From: Roseovarius sp. UBA6217
GTDB lineage: Bacteria > Pseudomonadota > Alphaproteobacteria > Rhodobacterales > Rhodobacteraceae
Assembly (NCBI GenBank): GCA_002421985.1
Contig: DISF01000084.1
Coordinates: forward strand, 1 to 6,743
DNA length: 6,743 nucleotides
Reading direction: 5' to 3'
The notes below the pieces were generated by a model. That model was not told the DNA's origin. It saw nothing but the letters and a program-made list of their open reading frames with translations, and did no database searches. Made by a program: the position numbers and the translations under genes. This document shows positions 1 to 5,948 of this stretch, in pieces; positions within the stretch are counted from its first letter, which is position 1, and the number at the start of each line of letters is the position of its first letter.

Positions 1-254
1 TCCGGCGCTTGCGCCAGATCGACCACATCGCCCGACGCCGTGGTATAGTTCACCACACCCTCGGACGGCACATAGCTGCGGTAGATCGCCTTCAGAAGCG
101 AGGATTTCCCCGCCCCGGATGGCCCCACAAGGGCAGCCAACTCGCCCGCGCGGATGTCAAAGGAAATGCCCATGGCGGCGGGGATATGCTTGGCGCGGTC
201 GTGCAGGTAAAAGCCCTTGCCAAGGCCCTTTACGGAAAGAATGGTATCGCTCAT
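1..254 (-). CDS. phnL: PhnL, C-P lyase-associated ABC-type ATPase (3' part cut by window edge)
   Basis: Partial gene: the first 84 codons are present and the rest runs off the left edge. The ATG at 254-252 lies 7 bases after the phnK stop. A GAGGG (259-263) that overlaps that stop serves as ribosome binding site, with a short 4-base spacer. The visible part is the N-terminal half of an ABC nucleotide-binding domain: a first strand starting near residue 5, an FYLH stretch at residues 15-18, a Walker A loop GPSGAGKSS at 44-52 and the segment DVVDLAQAP at 76-84. That last segment matches the PhnL-specific stretch after the Walker A region (WVDLVTAP in E. coli, from memory), which separates PhnL from ordinary transporter ATPases. 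In E. coli PhnL is required with PhnG, PhnH and PhnI to make the ribose-1-phosphonate triphosphate intermediate and binds the lyase core together with PhnK. The signature and Walker B motifs lie outside the window and cannot be judged. Confidence 0.93.
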   Translation of the reverse strand, partial: MSDTILSVKGLGKGFYLHDRAKHIPAAMGISFDIRAGELAALVGPSGAGKSSLLKAIYRSYVPSEGVVNYTTASGDVVDLAQAP

Positions 255-258
255 CGGA

Positions 259-263
259 CCCTC
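259..263 (-). promoter_or_regulatory. Ribosome binding site of phnL
   Basis: GAGGG on the minus strand, overlapping the phnK stop codon (262-264) and only 4 bases before the phnL ATG. The short spacing suggests that phnL is translated mainly by ribosomes finishing phnK. Confidence 0.6.
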
Positions 264-1092
264 ACAAGGCGCTGGAGACAAGTTGTTGCGTATAGGCGGC
301 CTGCGGATCCTCGAGGATCTGGTCGGTCAGCCCGGATTCGATGATGCGGCCGTATTTCATCACGATGGTGCGGGTGGTCAGGTGGCGCACCACGCCCAGA
401 TCGTGGGTCACGACCAGCATCGAGACGCCGGAATCTTCCTGCAATTCCATGATCAGATCGAGGATGCGCGCCTGCACCGACAGGTCCAGCCCGGTTGTCA
501 CCTCATCCAGAAACAGAAGCGGCGCACCGGTCGAGAGCGCGCGCGCGATCTGCACGCGCTGCTGCATCCCGCCCGAGAAATTGCGCGGCAATTCATCCAT
601 GCGCGCGGGCGGCACTTCGGTCCGGGCCAAAAGCGCGCGGGCCTTTTCGCGGATCACGCCGTAGCGCAACTCGTCCGACATCAGCAGCCGCTCGGCAATG
701 TTGCCACCGGCGGAAATGTCGAAATTCAGCCCCAGCGACGGGTTTTGATAGACCATCCCCATCGCGGTATCGCGCAAGCGGCGTTGCTGTGCCTCGTTCA
801 GCGAAAACAGGTCATGCGACTGCCCGTCCAGATCATAGGTCGCGCGGCCCGATGTGGGTTGGTCATCGAAATAGAGCATCTTCACAAGGCTGGATTTGCC
901 CGAGCCGCTTTCGCCCATGATGCCCAGAACCTCGCCCCGGTGCAGCCGGAACGACGCATCGGCCACCGCCACCACCGACCCGCAATGCGGGCAGATGTTG
1001 GTGTCATGCTCTGGCCCGGTCGCCTCCAGGCAGCGTTCGCAGCCCTTGCCATGGATGCGGGTCAGGTTTTCTACATTCAGGATCGGTGTCAT
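262..1092 (-). CDS. phnK: PhnK, C-P lyase-associated ABC-type ATPase with a four-cysteine N-terminal insertion
   Basis: Complete gene, 276 residues. The ATG at 1092-1090 overlaps the phnJ stop as ATGA and is preceded by AGGAGG (1100-1105) with a 7-base spacer; an upstream in-frame ATG at 1146 has no such support. ABC motifs in order: Walker A GESGSGKSS at residues 60-68, Q-loop Q116, signature FSGGMQQ at 172-178, Walker B LLFLDEV at 192-198 (Val where Pro is usual), D-loop GLD at 201-203 and H-loop H230. The SAGGNIAERL stretch at 127-136 and the end YTQQLVSSAL are typical of PhnK and of the related Dpp/Opp ATPases. PhnK binds the PhnGHIJ core through PhnJ, and its ATPase activity is needed for phosphonate use in vivo; it is not known to be a transporter subunit. 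Unusual: residues 18-37 carry C-x2-C-x12-C-x2-C (C18, C21, C34, C37), absent from E. coli PhnK, which passes directly from its first strand into the DVSF segment. It looks like a small metal-binding ribbon, but metal binding is inferred. Confidence 0.96.
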   Translation of the reverse strand: MTPILNVENLTRIHGKGCERCLEATGPEHDTNICPHCGSVVAVADASFRLHRGEVLGIMGESGSGKSSLVKMLYFDDQPTSGRATYDLDGQSHDLFSLNEAQQRRLRDTAMGMVYQNPSLGLNFDISAGGNIAERLLMSDELRYGVIREKARALLARTEVPPARMDELPRNFSGGMQQRVQIARALSTGAPLLFLDEVTTGLDLSVQARILDLIMELQEDSGVSMLVVTHDLGVVRHLTTRTIVMKYGRIIESGLTDQILEDPQAAYTQQLVSSAL

Positions 1093-1988
1093 TCTGCGGC
1101 CTCCTGCACCGTCAGGCGGCTGTCGCACCAGGCGGCATCCGAACATTGGAAGACGCGGTTGCCGGCATCATCCGGGAATTCGTCCAGAAAACTGTCGGTC
1201 GCTCCGCAGCGGCGGCAGCAATGGCGCTTGCCGGTCGTGCGGTCGATGAATTCCTCGACCGTGAAGGGCACATCGGCAAAGGTGATCGGGATGGCGTCGG
1301 TATGGGGCGGCACCGCATAGATGCGCTTTTCGCGCCCCGCGCCGAACAGATACAGACAATCGGCCTGATGCAGTTTCGGCACGTCATAGCGCGGGATCGG
1401 CGAGGGATCGATGATGTAGTGGCCGTTGATCCGCGTCGGGTAGCGGTGCGAGATGGTGATCTCGTCAAAGGCGACCATATCCTCGTAAAGCTTGACCCAA
1501 AGCCGCGCGTAATCGGCGCGCCCGTGCATCCGGCGGCGCATGGCGGCGTTGGGTTCGACCAGCACCAGCGGGTCCGGGTAAGGCACCTGGAACACAAGGA
1601 TCTGATCCTTGCGCAGCGGCAGTTCCGGGATGCGGTGGCGGGTCTGGATCACGCTGGCACCTTCCGTCAGCGTGGTGCCGCTGACACCGGGGCAGGTCAG
1701 CGCGAAAAACGCGCGGATATTGGCGGCGTTGACGCTGTCATCGGCGCCCTGGTCGATCACCTTGACGCAATCGCGCGGGCCGAGCAGCGCCAGCGTGAGT
1801 TGCATCCCCCCGGTGCCAAAGCCCCGCGCAATCGGCATTTCGCGGCTGGCATAGGGCACCTGATGGCCCGGAATGCACACCGCCTTGAAGATGGTGCGGC
1901 GCAACTCGCGCTTGGCGTCTTCATCAAGGAAGGCAAAGCCGTATTCGGCCCCGGCGTGCCCTTGCGCCATGGTGTCAGTTGGAAACAT
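1089..1988 (-). CDS. phnJ: PhnJ, radical-SAM C-P lyase (alpha-D-ribose 1-methylphosphonate 5-phosphate C-P-lyase)
   Basis: Complete gene, 299 residues (E. coli PhnJ 281). This is the bond-breaking enzyme: using S-adenosylmethionine and an iron-sulfur cluster it converts 5-phosphoribosyl-1-phosphonate to the 1,2-cyclic phosphate and a hydrocarbon. Signs of identity: LDEDAKRELRR at residues 21-31, AVCIPGHQVPYASREMP at 36-52, KVIDQGADDS at 76-85, IQTRHRIPE at 114-122, VKLYED at 165-170, DPSPIPRYD at 194-202 and FGAGREKRIYAVPP at 215-228. G41 corresponds to the proposed glycyl-radical Gly32 of E. coli. The cysteine set is complete: C258-x2-C261, C282 and C288 match C241, C244, C266 and catalytic C272. 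An additional C257 and about 7 extra residues precede the set. The ATG at 1988 is chosen because AGGAGG (1995-2000) sits 6 bases upstream; the in-frame ATG at 1970 gives an N-terminus more like E. coli's but has no ribosome binding site. The gene overlaps phnI by 14 bases. Confidence 0.98.
   Translation of the reverse strand: MFPTDTMAQGHAGAEYGFAFLDEDAKRELRRTIFKAVCIPGHQVPYASREMPIARGFGTGGMQLTLALLGPRDCVKVIDQGADDSVNAANIRAFFALTCPGVSGTTLTEGASVIQTRHRIPELPLRKDQILVFQVPYPDPLVLVEPNAAMRRRMHGRADYARLWVKLYEDMVAFDEITISHRYPTRINGHYIIDPSPIPRYDVPKLHQADCLYLFGAGREKRIYAVPPHTDAIPITFADVPFTVEEFIDRTTGKRHCCRRCGATDSFLDEFPDDAGNRVFQCSDAAWCDSRLTVQEAAE
1100..1105 (-). promoter_or_regulatory. Ribosome binding site of phnK
   Basis: AGGAGG on the minus strand, 7 bases before the ATG at 1092 and inside the last codons of phnJ. 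It fixes the phnK start and argues against the longer reading from 1146. Confidence 0.85.
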
Positions 1989-3081
1989 CACTTGCCTCCT
2001 CGGCCTTGTCGCGCGCGGCGCGCAGGCGGTCCATATCGGATTGAAAGGTGACGTAATGCGGCATCTTGTAATGGGTGCAAAAGCCCATGCTTTCGATCCC
2101 GTCGACATGCAGCAGCACGAATTCGGGGTCTTCCGAGGGGTTCTTGATGCTGCCCTTCTCGGCGGCCACGGATATGGCGCGATCCAGCACCGCCATGGCA
2201 ATCGCCTTGACCTCGTTATGGCCGAAACAGGCCCCATAGCCCAAGGTAAAGACCGGCGCGCCCTCATCGGTTTTCTCGAACATGGCGACGATTTCGCATT
2301 CGGTGACCTGCACCTCGCCGATCTCGACCGGTTTGCCCGTCACCGGGTGCGGCGCCATCACCGGCAGATATCCCACCCGCAATTCGCCCACCGTGGGGTG
2401 CACATCGCCATAGCCGCGCATGTTGGAATAGGCCAGCGCCAGCAGCCCGCCGGTTTCGCCGCGCGCCATGGTGGCCAACTGCGCCGAGCGCGGCACGGGG
2501 AAGATCAACGGCGTGCGGGTGATGTCGAAAGGCGGTGTGTCGTCCTCTTCAAGGGGCGGCAGCAGGCCTTCGTCGCGCAGGGTATCGAGCACCTTTGGAA
2601 AGGTGGTCGGGCGGTGCGCTGCGGGGCGGTTGCCGAACCAGTCTCGGGTGATCTGTTGAAACGTCTCTGCGCCTTCGTCCATCAACTCGAACCGGAACAG
2701 GCGGTGCAGGTAATCGGGCGTGGCCCCCAGCATCTGACCGCCGGGAATATCCTTGAACGCGGCCGAGACGCGGCGCGTGACCCGCATGGCGCGGGTGTCA
2801 TGCGGCACGGTTTCGCCCAGCCGCGGCTTGGTCGAGCGGTAGGCGCGCAGGAAGAACGCCGCCTCCAGACTGTCGCCAAGGCTTTGTTTCAGCGCAAGCG
2901 CGGCAAGGCGGGGATGATAAAGCCCGCCCTCGGACAGCACGCGCGAATGCAACAGCGGCATCTGGCGGGTGATTTGGTCCAGCTCGATCGGATCGCCCGC
3001 GCCCATTGCGCGCAGCGCGTCCATGATGCGGGCGGACCCGGCGATCGCCTCTTCCCCGCCACGAATGGCAACATAGGCCAT
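1975..3081 (-). CDS. phnI: PhnI, C-P lyase core subunit with nucleosidase activity
   Basis: Complete gene, 368 residues (E. coli about 354). PhnI is the catalytic subunit of the first step: with PhnG, PhnH and PhnL it couples phosphonate to C1' of ribose, displacing adenine from ATP; alone, the E. coli protein removes the base from ATP or GTP. The whole length reads as PhnI: MAYVAIRGGEEAI at the N-terminus, MPLLHSRVLSEGGLYHPRLA at 41-60, LGYGACFGHNEVKAIAMAVLD at 280-300 (in short, the GHNE core at 287-290) and VLLHVDGIESMGF at 322-334. H337 and H342, five apart near the C-terminus, correspond to the E. coli H328/H333 pair that binds zinc at the PhnI-PhnJ interface. The ATG at 3081 is preceded by GGAGGG (3089-3094) with a 7-base spacer and starts 3 bases after the phnH stop. 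The 3' end overlaps phnJ by 14 bases, suggesting coupled synthesis of the two partners. No truncation or frame break is seen. Confidence 0.97.
   Translation of the reverse strand: MAYVAIRGGEEAIAGSARIMDALRAMGAGDPIELDQITRQMPLLHSRVLSEGGLYHPRLAALALKQSLGDSLEAAFFLRAYRSTKPRLGETVPHDTRAMRVTRRVSAAFKDIPGGQMLGATPDYLHRLFRFELMDEGAETFQQITRDWFGNRPAAHRPTTFPKVLDTLRDEGLLPPLEEDDTPPFDITRTPLIFPVPRSAQLATMARGETGGLLALAYSNMRGYGDVHPTVGELRVGYLPVMAPHPVTGKPVEIGEVQVTECEIVAMFEKTDEGAPVFTLGYGACFGHNEVKAIAMAVLDRAISVAAEKGSIKNPSEDPEFVLLHVDGIESMGFCTHYKMPHYVTFQSDMDRLRAARDKAEEASDVSN
1995..2000 (-). promoter_or_regulatory. Ribosome binding site of phnJ
   Basis: AGGAGG on the minus strand, 6 bases before the ATG at 1988 and inside the last codons of phnI. 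It decides the phnJ start against the later ATG at 1970, which has no comparable sequence ahead of it. Confidence 0.85.
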
Positions 3082-3084
3082 GGC

Positions 3085-3642
3085 TTAGCCCTCCGTAATC
3101 TTGGTTGTGCGCGGCAGGATCGCCACGCGGGTTGCGTCCGTCAGCACCATGTCGCAGCCCATCGGGAAATCGGCGCACCAGCGCGCACGCGCCACCAGCC
3201 AGTCGGGTGCAAGGCCCGTGACATGCAAGGTGTTGGTGGTCTTGATGCCGGGGCCGGACAGGGTCAGGGGAGGGCCTTCGCTCAGGCTATCGACCAACAG
3301 GACGATGGTCGCGCCACCCTCGGGCGCATCCAGCGTGCCGATGCGCGGGGTAAAGCTGGGCGCCGTGCCCCCGGCGGCAAGGATGAAGCCTGCCCCCTCG
3401 GGTGCTGCGCGTTGCGCGTCCAGAAACCGCCAGGCGGTCTCGTCCAGCGTGCCGGTCAGATCGGCCAGCGCTTGGGTATTGTCGCAAAACGTGGCCAGCG
3501 CGGCCAGCGAAGCCGGGGCGTCGCCCAGATGCGCCGAGAGGTCCGCCAATGTGCCAGGGCGCGCAGCGATGTCAAGGATCAGGCGAAACAGCGCCTGATG
3601 ATTGGCGGGCCGCCAGACGGGGGCCAGATCGAGCACGGTCAT
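3085..3642 (-). CDS. phnH: PhnH, C-P lyase core subunit
   Basis: Complete gene, 185 residues (E. coli 194). PhnH is a non-catalytic-looking core subunit with a fold related to PLP-dependent transferases but without PLP binding. It associates with PhnG, PhnI and PhnJ and is required for the first step of phosphonate activation. Recognised from HQALFRLILDIAARPG at residues 15-30 (the family's F-R-x3-D-x2-ARPG hallmark), TFCDNTQAL at 51-59 (family D-x2-T), LSGPGI at 128-133 and FPMGCDMVLTD at 159-169. The ATG at 3642-3640 overlaps the phnG stop as ATGA and has GAAGGA (3649-3654) 6 bases upstream. A longer reading from 3774 would bury 132 more bases in phnG and has no family similarity, so it is rejected. 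The stop lies 3 bases before phnI. Confidence 0.96.
   Translation of the reverse strand: MTVLDLAPVWRPANHQALFRLILDIAARPGTLADLSAHLGDAPASLAALATFCDNTQALADLTGTLDETAWRFLDAQRAAPEGAGFILAAGGTAPSFTPRIGTLDAPEGGATIVLLVDSLSEGPPLTLSGPGIKTTNTLHVTGLAPDWLVARARWCADFPMGCDMVLTDATRVAILPRTTKITEG
3089..3094 (-). promoter_or_regulatory. Ribosome binding site of phnI
   Basis: GGAGGG on the minus strand, 7 bases before the ATG at 3081 and overlapping the last codons of phnH. Confidence 0.85.
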
Positions 3643-4100
3643 TCGTCTTCCTTCGACAAAAGCTGGAAATCGACGCGGGTGCGGTCCAGCACCAGCGCGC
3701 GGTCGGCCTCTTGCCCTGCGCGCGCGGCTTGGCCAGCGGCGATCAACGCCTCGATCTCGGGGGCCTCCATCCACTCGGCGGCCAGCGCGGCATCCAGCAC
3801 CGCGATCCGCGTCACGCGCGCCAAGTCATCCGACATCAGCGTAGCACCCCCTTCGGCACGTTGCCCGTCGCGGCTCAGGCGCAGATGCACCCGCGCCACC
3901 GGCACCTCGCCCAGATGGAACGCCGCGCCCGCCACGCTGTCGCGCAGGCGCATCAGCATCAGCCCCTCACGCGGCGGCGCCATCGCCTCGACCTGCGCGC
4001 TTGCCGTGATCCGCCCGGCCAGCGCCGCCAGATCTGCGGGGTCAGCCGCGGCCAGCGCCGCGCCCCAGTCTTCTCTTTGTGGTCGTGTCATATCTGTCAT
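3639..4100 (-). CDS. phnG: PhnG, C-P lyase core subunit (divergent)
   Basis: Complete gene, 153 residues (E. coli 150). PhnG is a small core subunit that packs against PhnI and is required for ribose-phosphonate formation; no catalytic role of its own is established. Family features: QREDWGAALAAADPADLAAL at 8-27 (E. coli has a similar RQHW start), AFHLGEVPVARVHLRL at 60-75, a closing DAALA at 103-107 and RTRVDF at 140-145 near the end (E. coli SRVDF). It diverges at two places: the segment expected to read roughly G-R-D-x2-H-A-E before the DAL helix is LMSDDLARVT here (88-97), and the VDFFTMVRG-like end is VDFQLLSKEDE. The start is the ATG at 4100, which overlaps the phnE stop as ATGA. A second in-frame ATG at 4091 has a weak ATAGG better placed before it, so the true protein may lack three residues. 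Position between phnE and phnH strongly supports the call. Confidence 0.93.
   Translation of the reverse strand: MTDMTRPQREDWGAALAAADPADLAALAGRITASAQVEAMAPPREGLMLMRLRDSVAGAAFHLGEVPVARVHLRLSRDGQRAEGGATLMSDDLARVTRIAVLDAALAAEWMEAPEIEALIAAGQAARAGQEADRALVLDRTRVDFQLLSKEDE
3649..3654 (-). promoter_or_regulatory. Ribosome binding site of phnH
   Basis: GAAGGA on the minus strand, 6 bases before the ATG at 3642 and inside the end of phnG. It supports the short phnH start over the open frame reaching 3774. Confidence 0.8.
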
Positions 4101-5128
4101 CCTATCAATCTTGCGCGCAAGCGCGCCGCGACCTGATCCAGCACGAACACGGTGAGGAAAATCACCAGCAGGATCGTGCCGACATGGCCATAATCAAACG
4201 TATCGTAGCGCCCCTTGAGCTCCTGCCCGATGCCGCCCGCACCGACGAGACCGATCACCGCCGCCATGCGCACGTTGCGATCAAGGATATAAAGCGTATA
4301 GGCCACGTAGGACGGTGCCACCTGCGGCAGAACGGCGGCGCGCAGCACCCGGAACTTGCCCGCGCCAAGGGCGGTCAGCGCCTCTTGCGGCTTGGGGTCG
4401 GCGCCTTCGATATCCTCGGCATAGAACTTGCCCAGAAACCCCGCGCCATGCAGGCCAAGCGCAAGATAGCCCGCAATCGCGCCAAAGCCGAAACCCAGCA
4501 CCAGAAACATCGCGATGATCAGTTCCGGCATCGAGCGCAGGAAACTGACAATCCCGCGGCTGGCGGAATAGGCGAACCGGTTGGGCGTGTAGTTGCGTGC
4601 GCCGAAAAACGCGAGCGGGATCGACAGCAGAACCGCGATGATCGTGGCCCAGATGGCAATCTCGAAGGTTTCCACCATCTTCGAGAGCACCTTGATCAGG
4701 TAACCGAAGGGATGCACCAGGTATTCCTTGGTCTCGACCTGTGGTTCGGCCTGCAACGTTTCGGCATTGAGGTGATAGCTCGTCACCTCAACTGTCTCGA
4801 TCCGGGTGAATCGGGGCAGGTTGTCTCGGTCAATGTCGCTTAGCCGCGCCATTTCCTGCTTGTCGGCGATGACAAACGGGAACAGCGCGCCAATCATCCG
4901 GCCAAGGCCCTTGCCGACTTGGCTTTCCTCTTGCAATCCGACGCCGGCCAGCACCGCCTCGCCGGTCAGGCGCAGCATTTTGCCCACTTCCATGCGCTGC
5001 CCCGACCAGATCAGCGCAAGCGCAATCAACAGAACCGCCAATGCGGCGCGCCAGTCATAGGGCGCGCGCAGATGCCACTCCGTGGCCGGGCGCGGATGCC
5101 CGCCGGTTTCAAGGATGGCTTCACGCAT
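4097..5128 (-). CDS. phnE: PhnE, phosphonate ABC transporter permease with enlarged first loop
   Basis: Complete gene, 343 residues. This inner-membrane permease forms, presumably as a dimer, the channel energised by PhnC and fed by PhnD. Hydrophobic segments lie near residues 27-42, 155-175, 200-225, 270-298 and 315-332. The cytoplasmic EAA loop that docks the ATPase is at 249-270 (EALTALGAGKF...LPQV), followed by the characteristic RNVRMAAVIGLVGAGGIG at 285-302. The ATG at 5128-5126 lies 8 bases inside the end of phnC and has GAAGGAG (5136-5142) with a 7-base spacer. The frame stays open up to 5440, but the extra 104 residues are Arg/Cys/Pro-rich shadow of phnC. Unusual: about 111 residues separate WSG (41-43) from TFEIAIW (154-160), against about 39 in E. 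coli PhnE as I recall it. The extra part, rich in charged residues around 88-137, would lie on the periplasmic side if the topology is standard. There is no second phnE in the window, so a homodimer is likely. Confidence 0.95.
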   Translation of the reverse strand: MREAILETGGHPRPATEWHLRAPYDWRAALAVLLIALALIWSGQRMEVGKMLRLTGEAVLAGVGLQEESQVGKGLGRMIGALFPFVIADKQEMARLSDIDRDNLPRFTRIETVEVTSYHLNAETLQAEPQVETKEYLVHPFGYLIKVLSKMVETFEIAIWATIIAVLLSIPLAFFGARNYTPNRFAYSASRGIVSFLRSMPELIIAMFLVLGFGFGAIAGYLALGLHGAGFLGKFYAEDIEGADPKPQEALTALGAGKFRVLRAAVLPQVAPSYVAYTLYILDRNVRMAAVIGLVGAGGIGQELKGRYDTFDYGHVGTILLVIFLTVFVLDQVAARLRARLIG

Positions 5129-5948
5129 AGATCTTCTCCTTCGGCTCAGCGCCCGGCACGGCCAGACCTTCGTAAAGTTCGGCCTCGGCGCGGGCATCAA
5201 ACAGCGCCGGCTTGCCGTCAAAAACAACGCGGCCCTTGCGCATCCCGATGATGCGGTCGGCGAATTCGCGCGCCAGATCGGTCTGGTGCAGGCTGCACAG
5301 CACGGTGGCACCCTGCTCACGGGCGGCCTCGCGCAAGAGGCCCAGAACCTCGCGGCTGATCGCCGGATCAAGGCTTGCCACCGGCTCATCCGCCAGAATG
5401 ATTTCAGGCTTGAGCAACAGCGCGCGGGCAATGCCGACACGTTGCTGCTGCCCGCCCGACAGCGCCGAGGCGCGCCGCGTCAGATGCAGTTCATCAAGCC
5501 CGACACGGGCCACCACCTCGCAGGTGCGCTGGCGCAGCGCGGGCGGATACCAGCCCAGCATGGCGCGCCAACCCGGCACCTCGGCCACGGCACCCGACAG
5601 CACATTGGCCGCAACGCTCACGCGTTCCACAAGGTTGAATTGTTGATGCACCATCGCCACGCGGCGGCGGATGCTGTGCAGGGTTTTCGGCGTCAGCACC
5701 GTATCGCCCAGCACCATTTCGCCGGCGGTCAGATCGGTCAGCCCGTTCACCGCCCGCAAGAGCGTTGATTTGCCAGAGCCGGATGGCCCAAGCACGACGC
5801 AGAATTCGCCGCGCGCGACATGCGCCGTCACACCGTCAAGCGCCGCGACGCCATCGGCATAGACCTTGCGCAGCCCCCGGAAAGAGAGGTGCGCCTGCCC
5901 CTCCCGGCCGGTGGCAAGTGCTGCGTTGATGATCGCCGCAGCCGCCAT
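5121..5948 (-). CDS. phnC: PhnC, phosphonate ABC transporter ATP-binding protein
   Basis: Complete gene, 275 residues. Cytoplasmic ATPase that powers phosphonate import through PhnE. Motifs in order: Walker A GPSGSGKST at residues 54-62, Q-loop HQQFNLVERVSV at 101-112, signature ALSGGQQQR at 162-170, Walker B IILADEP at 183-189, D-loop ASLD at 191-194 and H-loop SLHQ at 219-222. The stretch after the Q-loop (NVLSGAV...GWRAMLGW, 115-133) and DEPVASLDP are PhnC-specific and separate it from amino-acid importer ATPases. The ATG at 5948 shares one base with the phnD stop (TGATG), with a GAAGG (5959-5963) 10 bases upstream. This start gives a 20-residue Ala-rich leader before the usual PhnC N-terminus; no later in-frame ATG or GTG before the first strand was seen, so the leader seems real. 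The 3' end overlaps phnE by 8 bases. Confidence 0.97.
   Translation of the reverse strand: MAAAAIINAALATGREGQAHLSFRGLRKVYADGVAALDGVTAHVARGEFCVVLGPSGSGKSTLLRAVNGLTDLTAGEMVLGDTVLTPKTLHSIRRRVAMVHQQFNLVERVSVAANVLSGAVAEVPGWRAMLGWYPPALRQRTCEVVARVGLDELHLTRRASALSGGQQQRVGIARALLLKPEIILADEPVASLDPAISREVLGLLREAAREQGATVLCSLHQTDLAREFADRIIGMRKGRVVFDGKPALFDARAEAELYEGLAVPGAEPKEKIYA
5136..5142 (-). promoter_or_regulatory. Ribosome binding site of phnE
   Basis: GAAGGAG on the minus strand, 7 bases before the ATG at 5128 and inside the last codons of phnC. It fixes the phnE start and excludes the longer open frame reaching 5440. Confidence 0.85.

Noticed and set aside
262..1092. phnK as a peptide-transporter ATPase (Dpp/Opp type)
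   Set aside because: Motifs are similar, but the gene lies between phnJ and phnL and carries the PhnK-like SAGGNI and LVSS segments; no peptide permease genes are nearby.
217..1320. A 367-codon plus-strand open frame antisense to phnK and the end of phnJ
   Set aside because: Mirror of real minus-strand genes. The translation is His/Gln/Arg-rich and low in recognisable structure, with no ribosome binding site logic.
1086..2051. A 321-codon plus-strand open frame antisense to phnJ
   Set aside because: Covers the reverse of PhnJ almost exactly; no domain recognisable, explained by codon bias.
1989..2267. N-terminal extension of phnJ into phnI
   Set aside because: The extra 93 residues have shadow composition, and AGGAGG marks the start at 1988.
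3643..3774. N-terminal extension of phnH into phnG
   Set aside because: The extra 44 residues are Arg/Pro/Gly-rich with no PhnH similarity; GAAGGA and an ATGA overlap mark the start at 3642.
1873..4155. A 760-codon open frame on the plus strand antisense to phnI, phnH and phnG
   Set aside because: It runs opposite three clearly recognised genes. Stop codons are rare in the opposite strand of GC-rich coding DNA, the translation is rich in Arg, His, Gln and Gly with no family resemblance, and it crosses several gene boundaries.
5129..5440. N-terminal extension of phnE into phnC
   Set aside because: The extra 104 residues are Arg/Cys/Pro-rich shadow of PhnC; a good ribosome binding site sits at the ATG at 5128.
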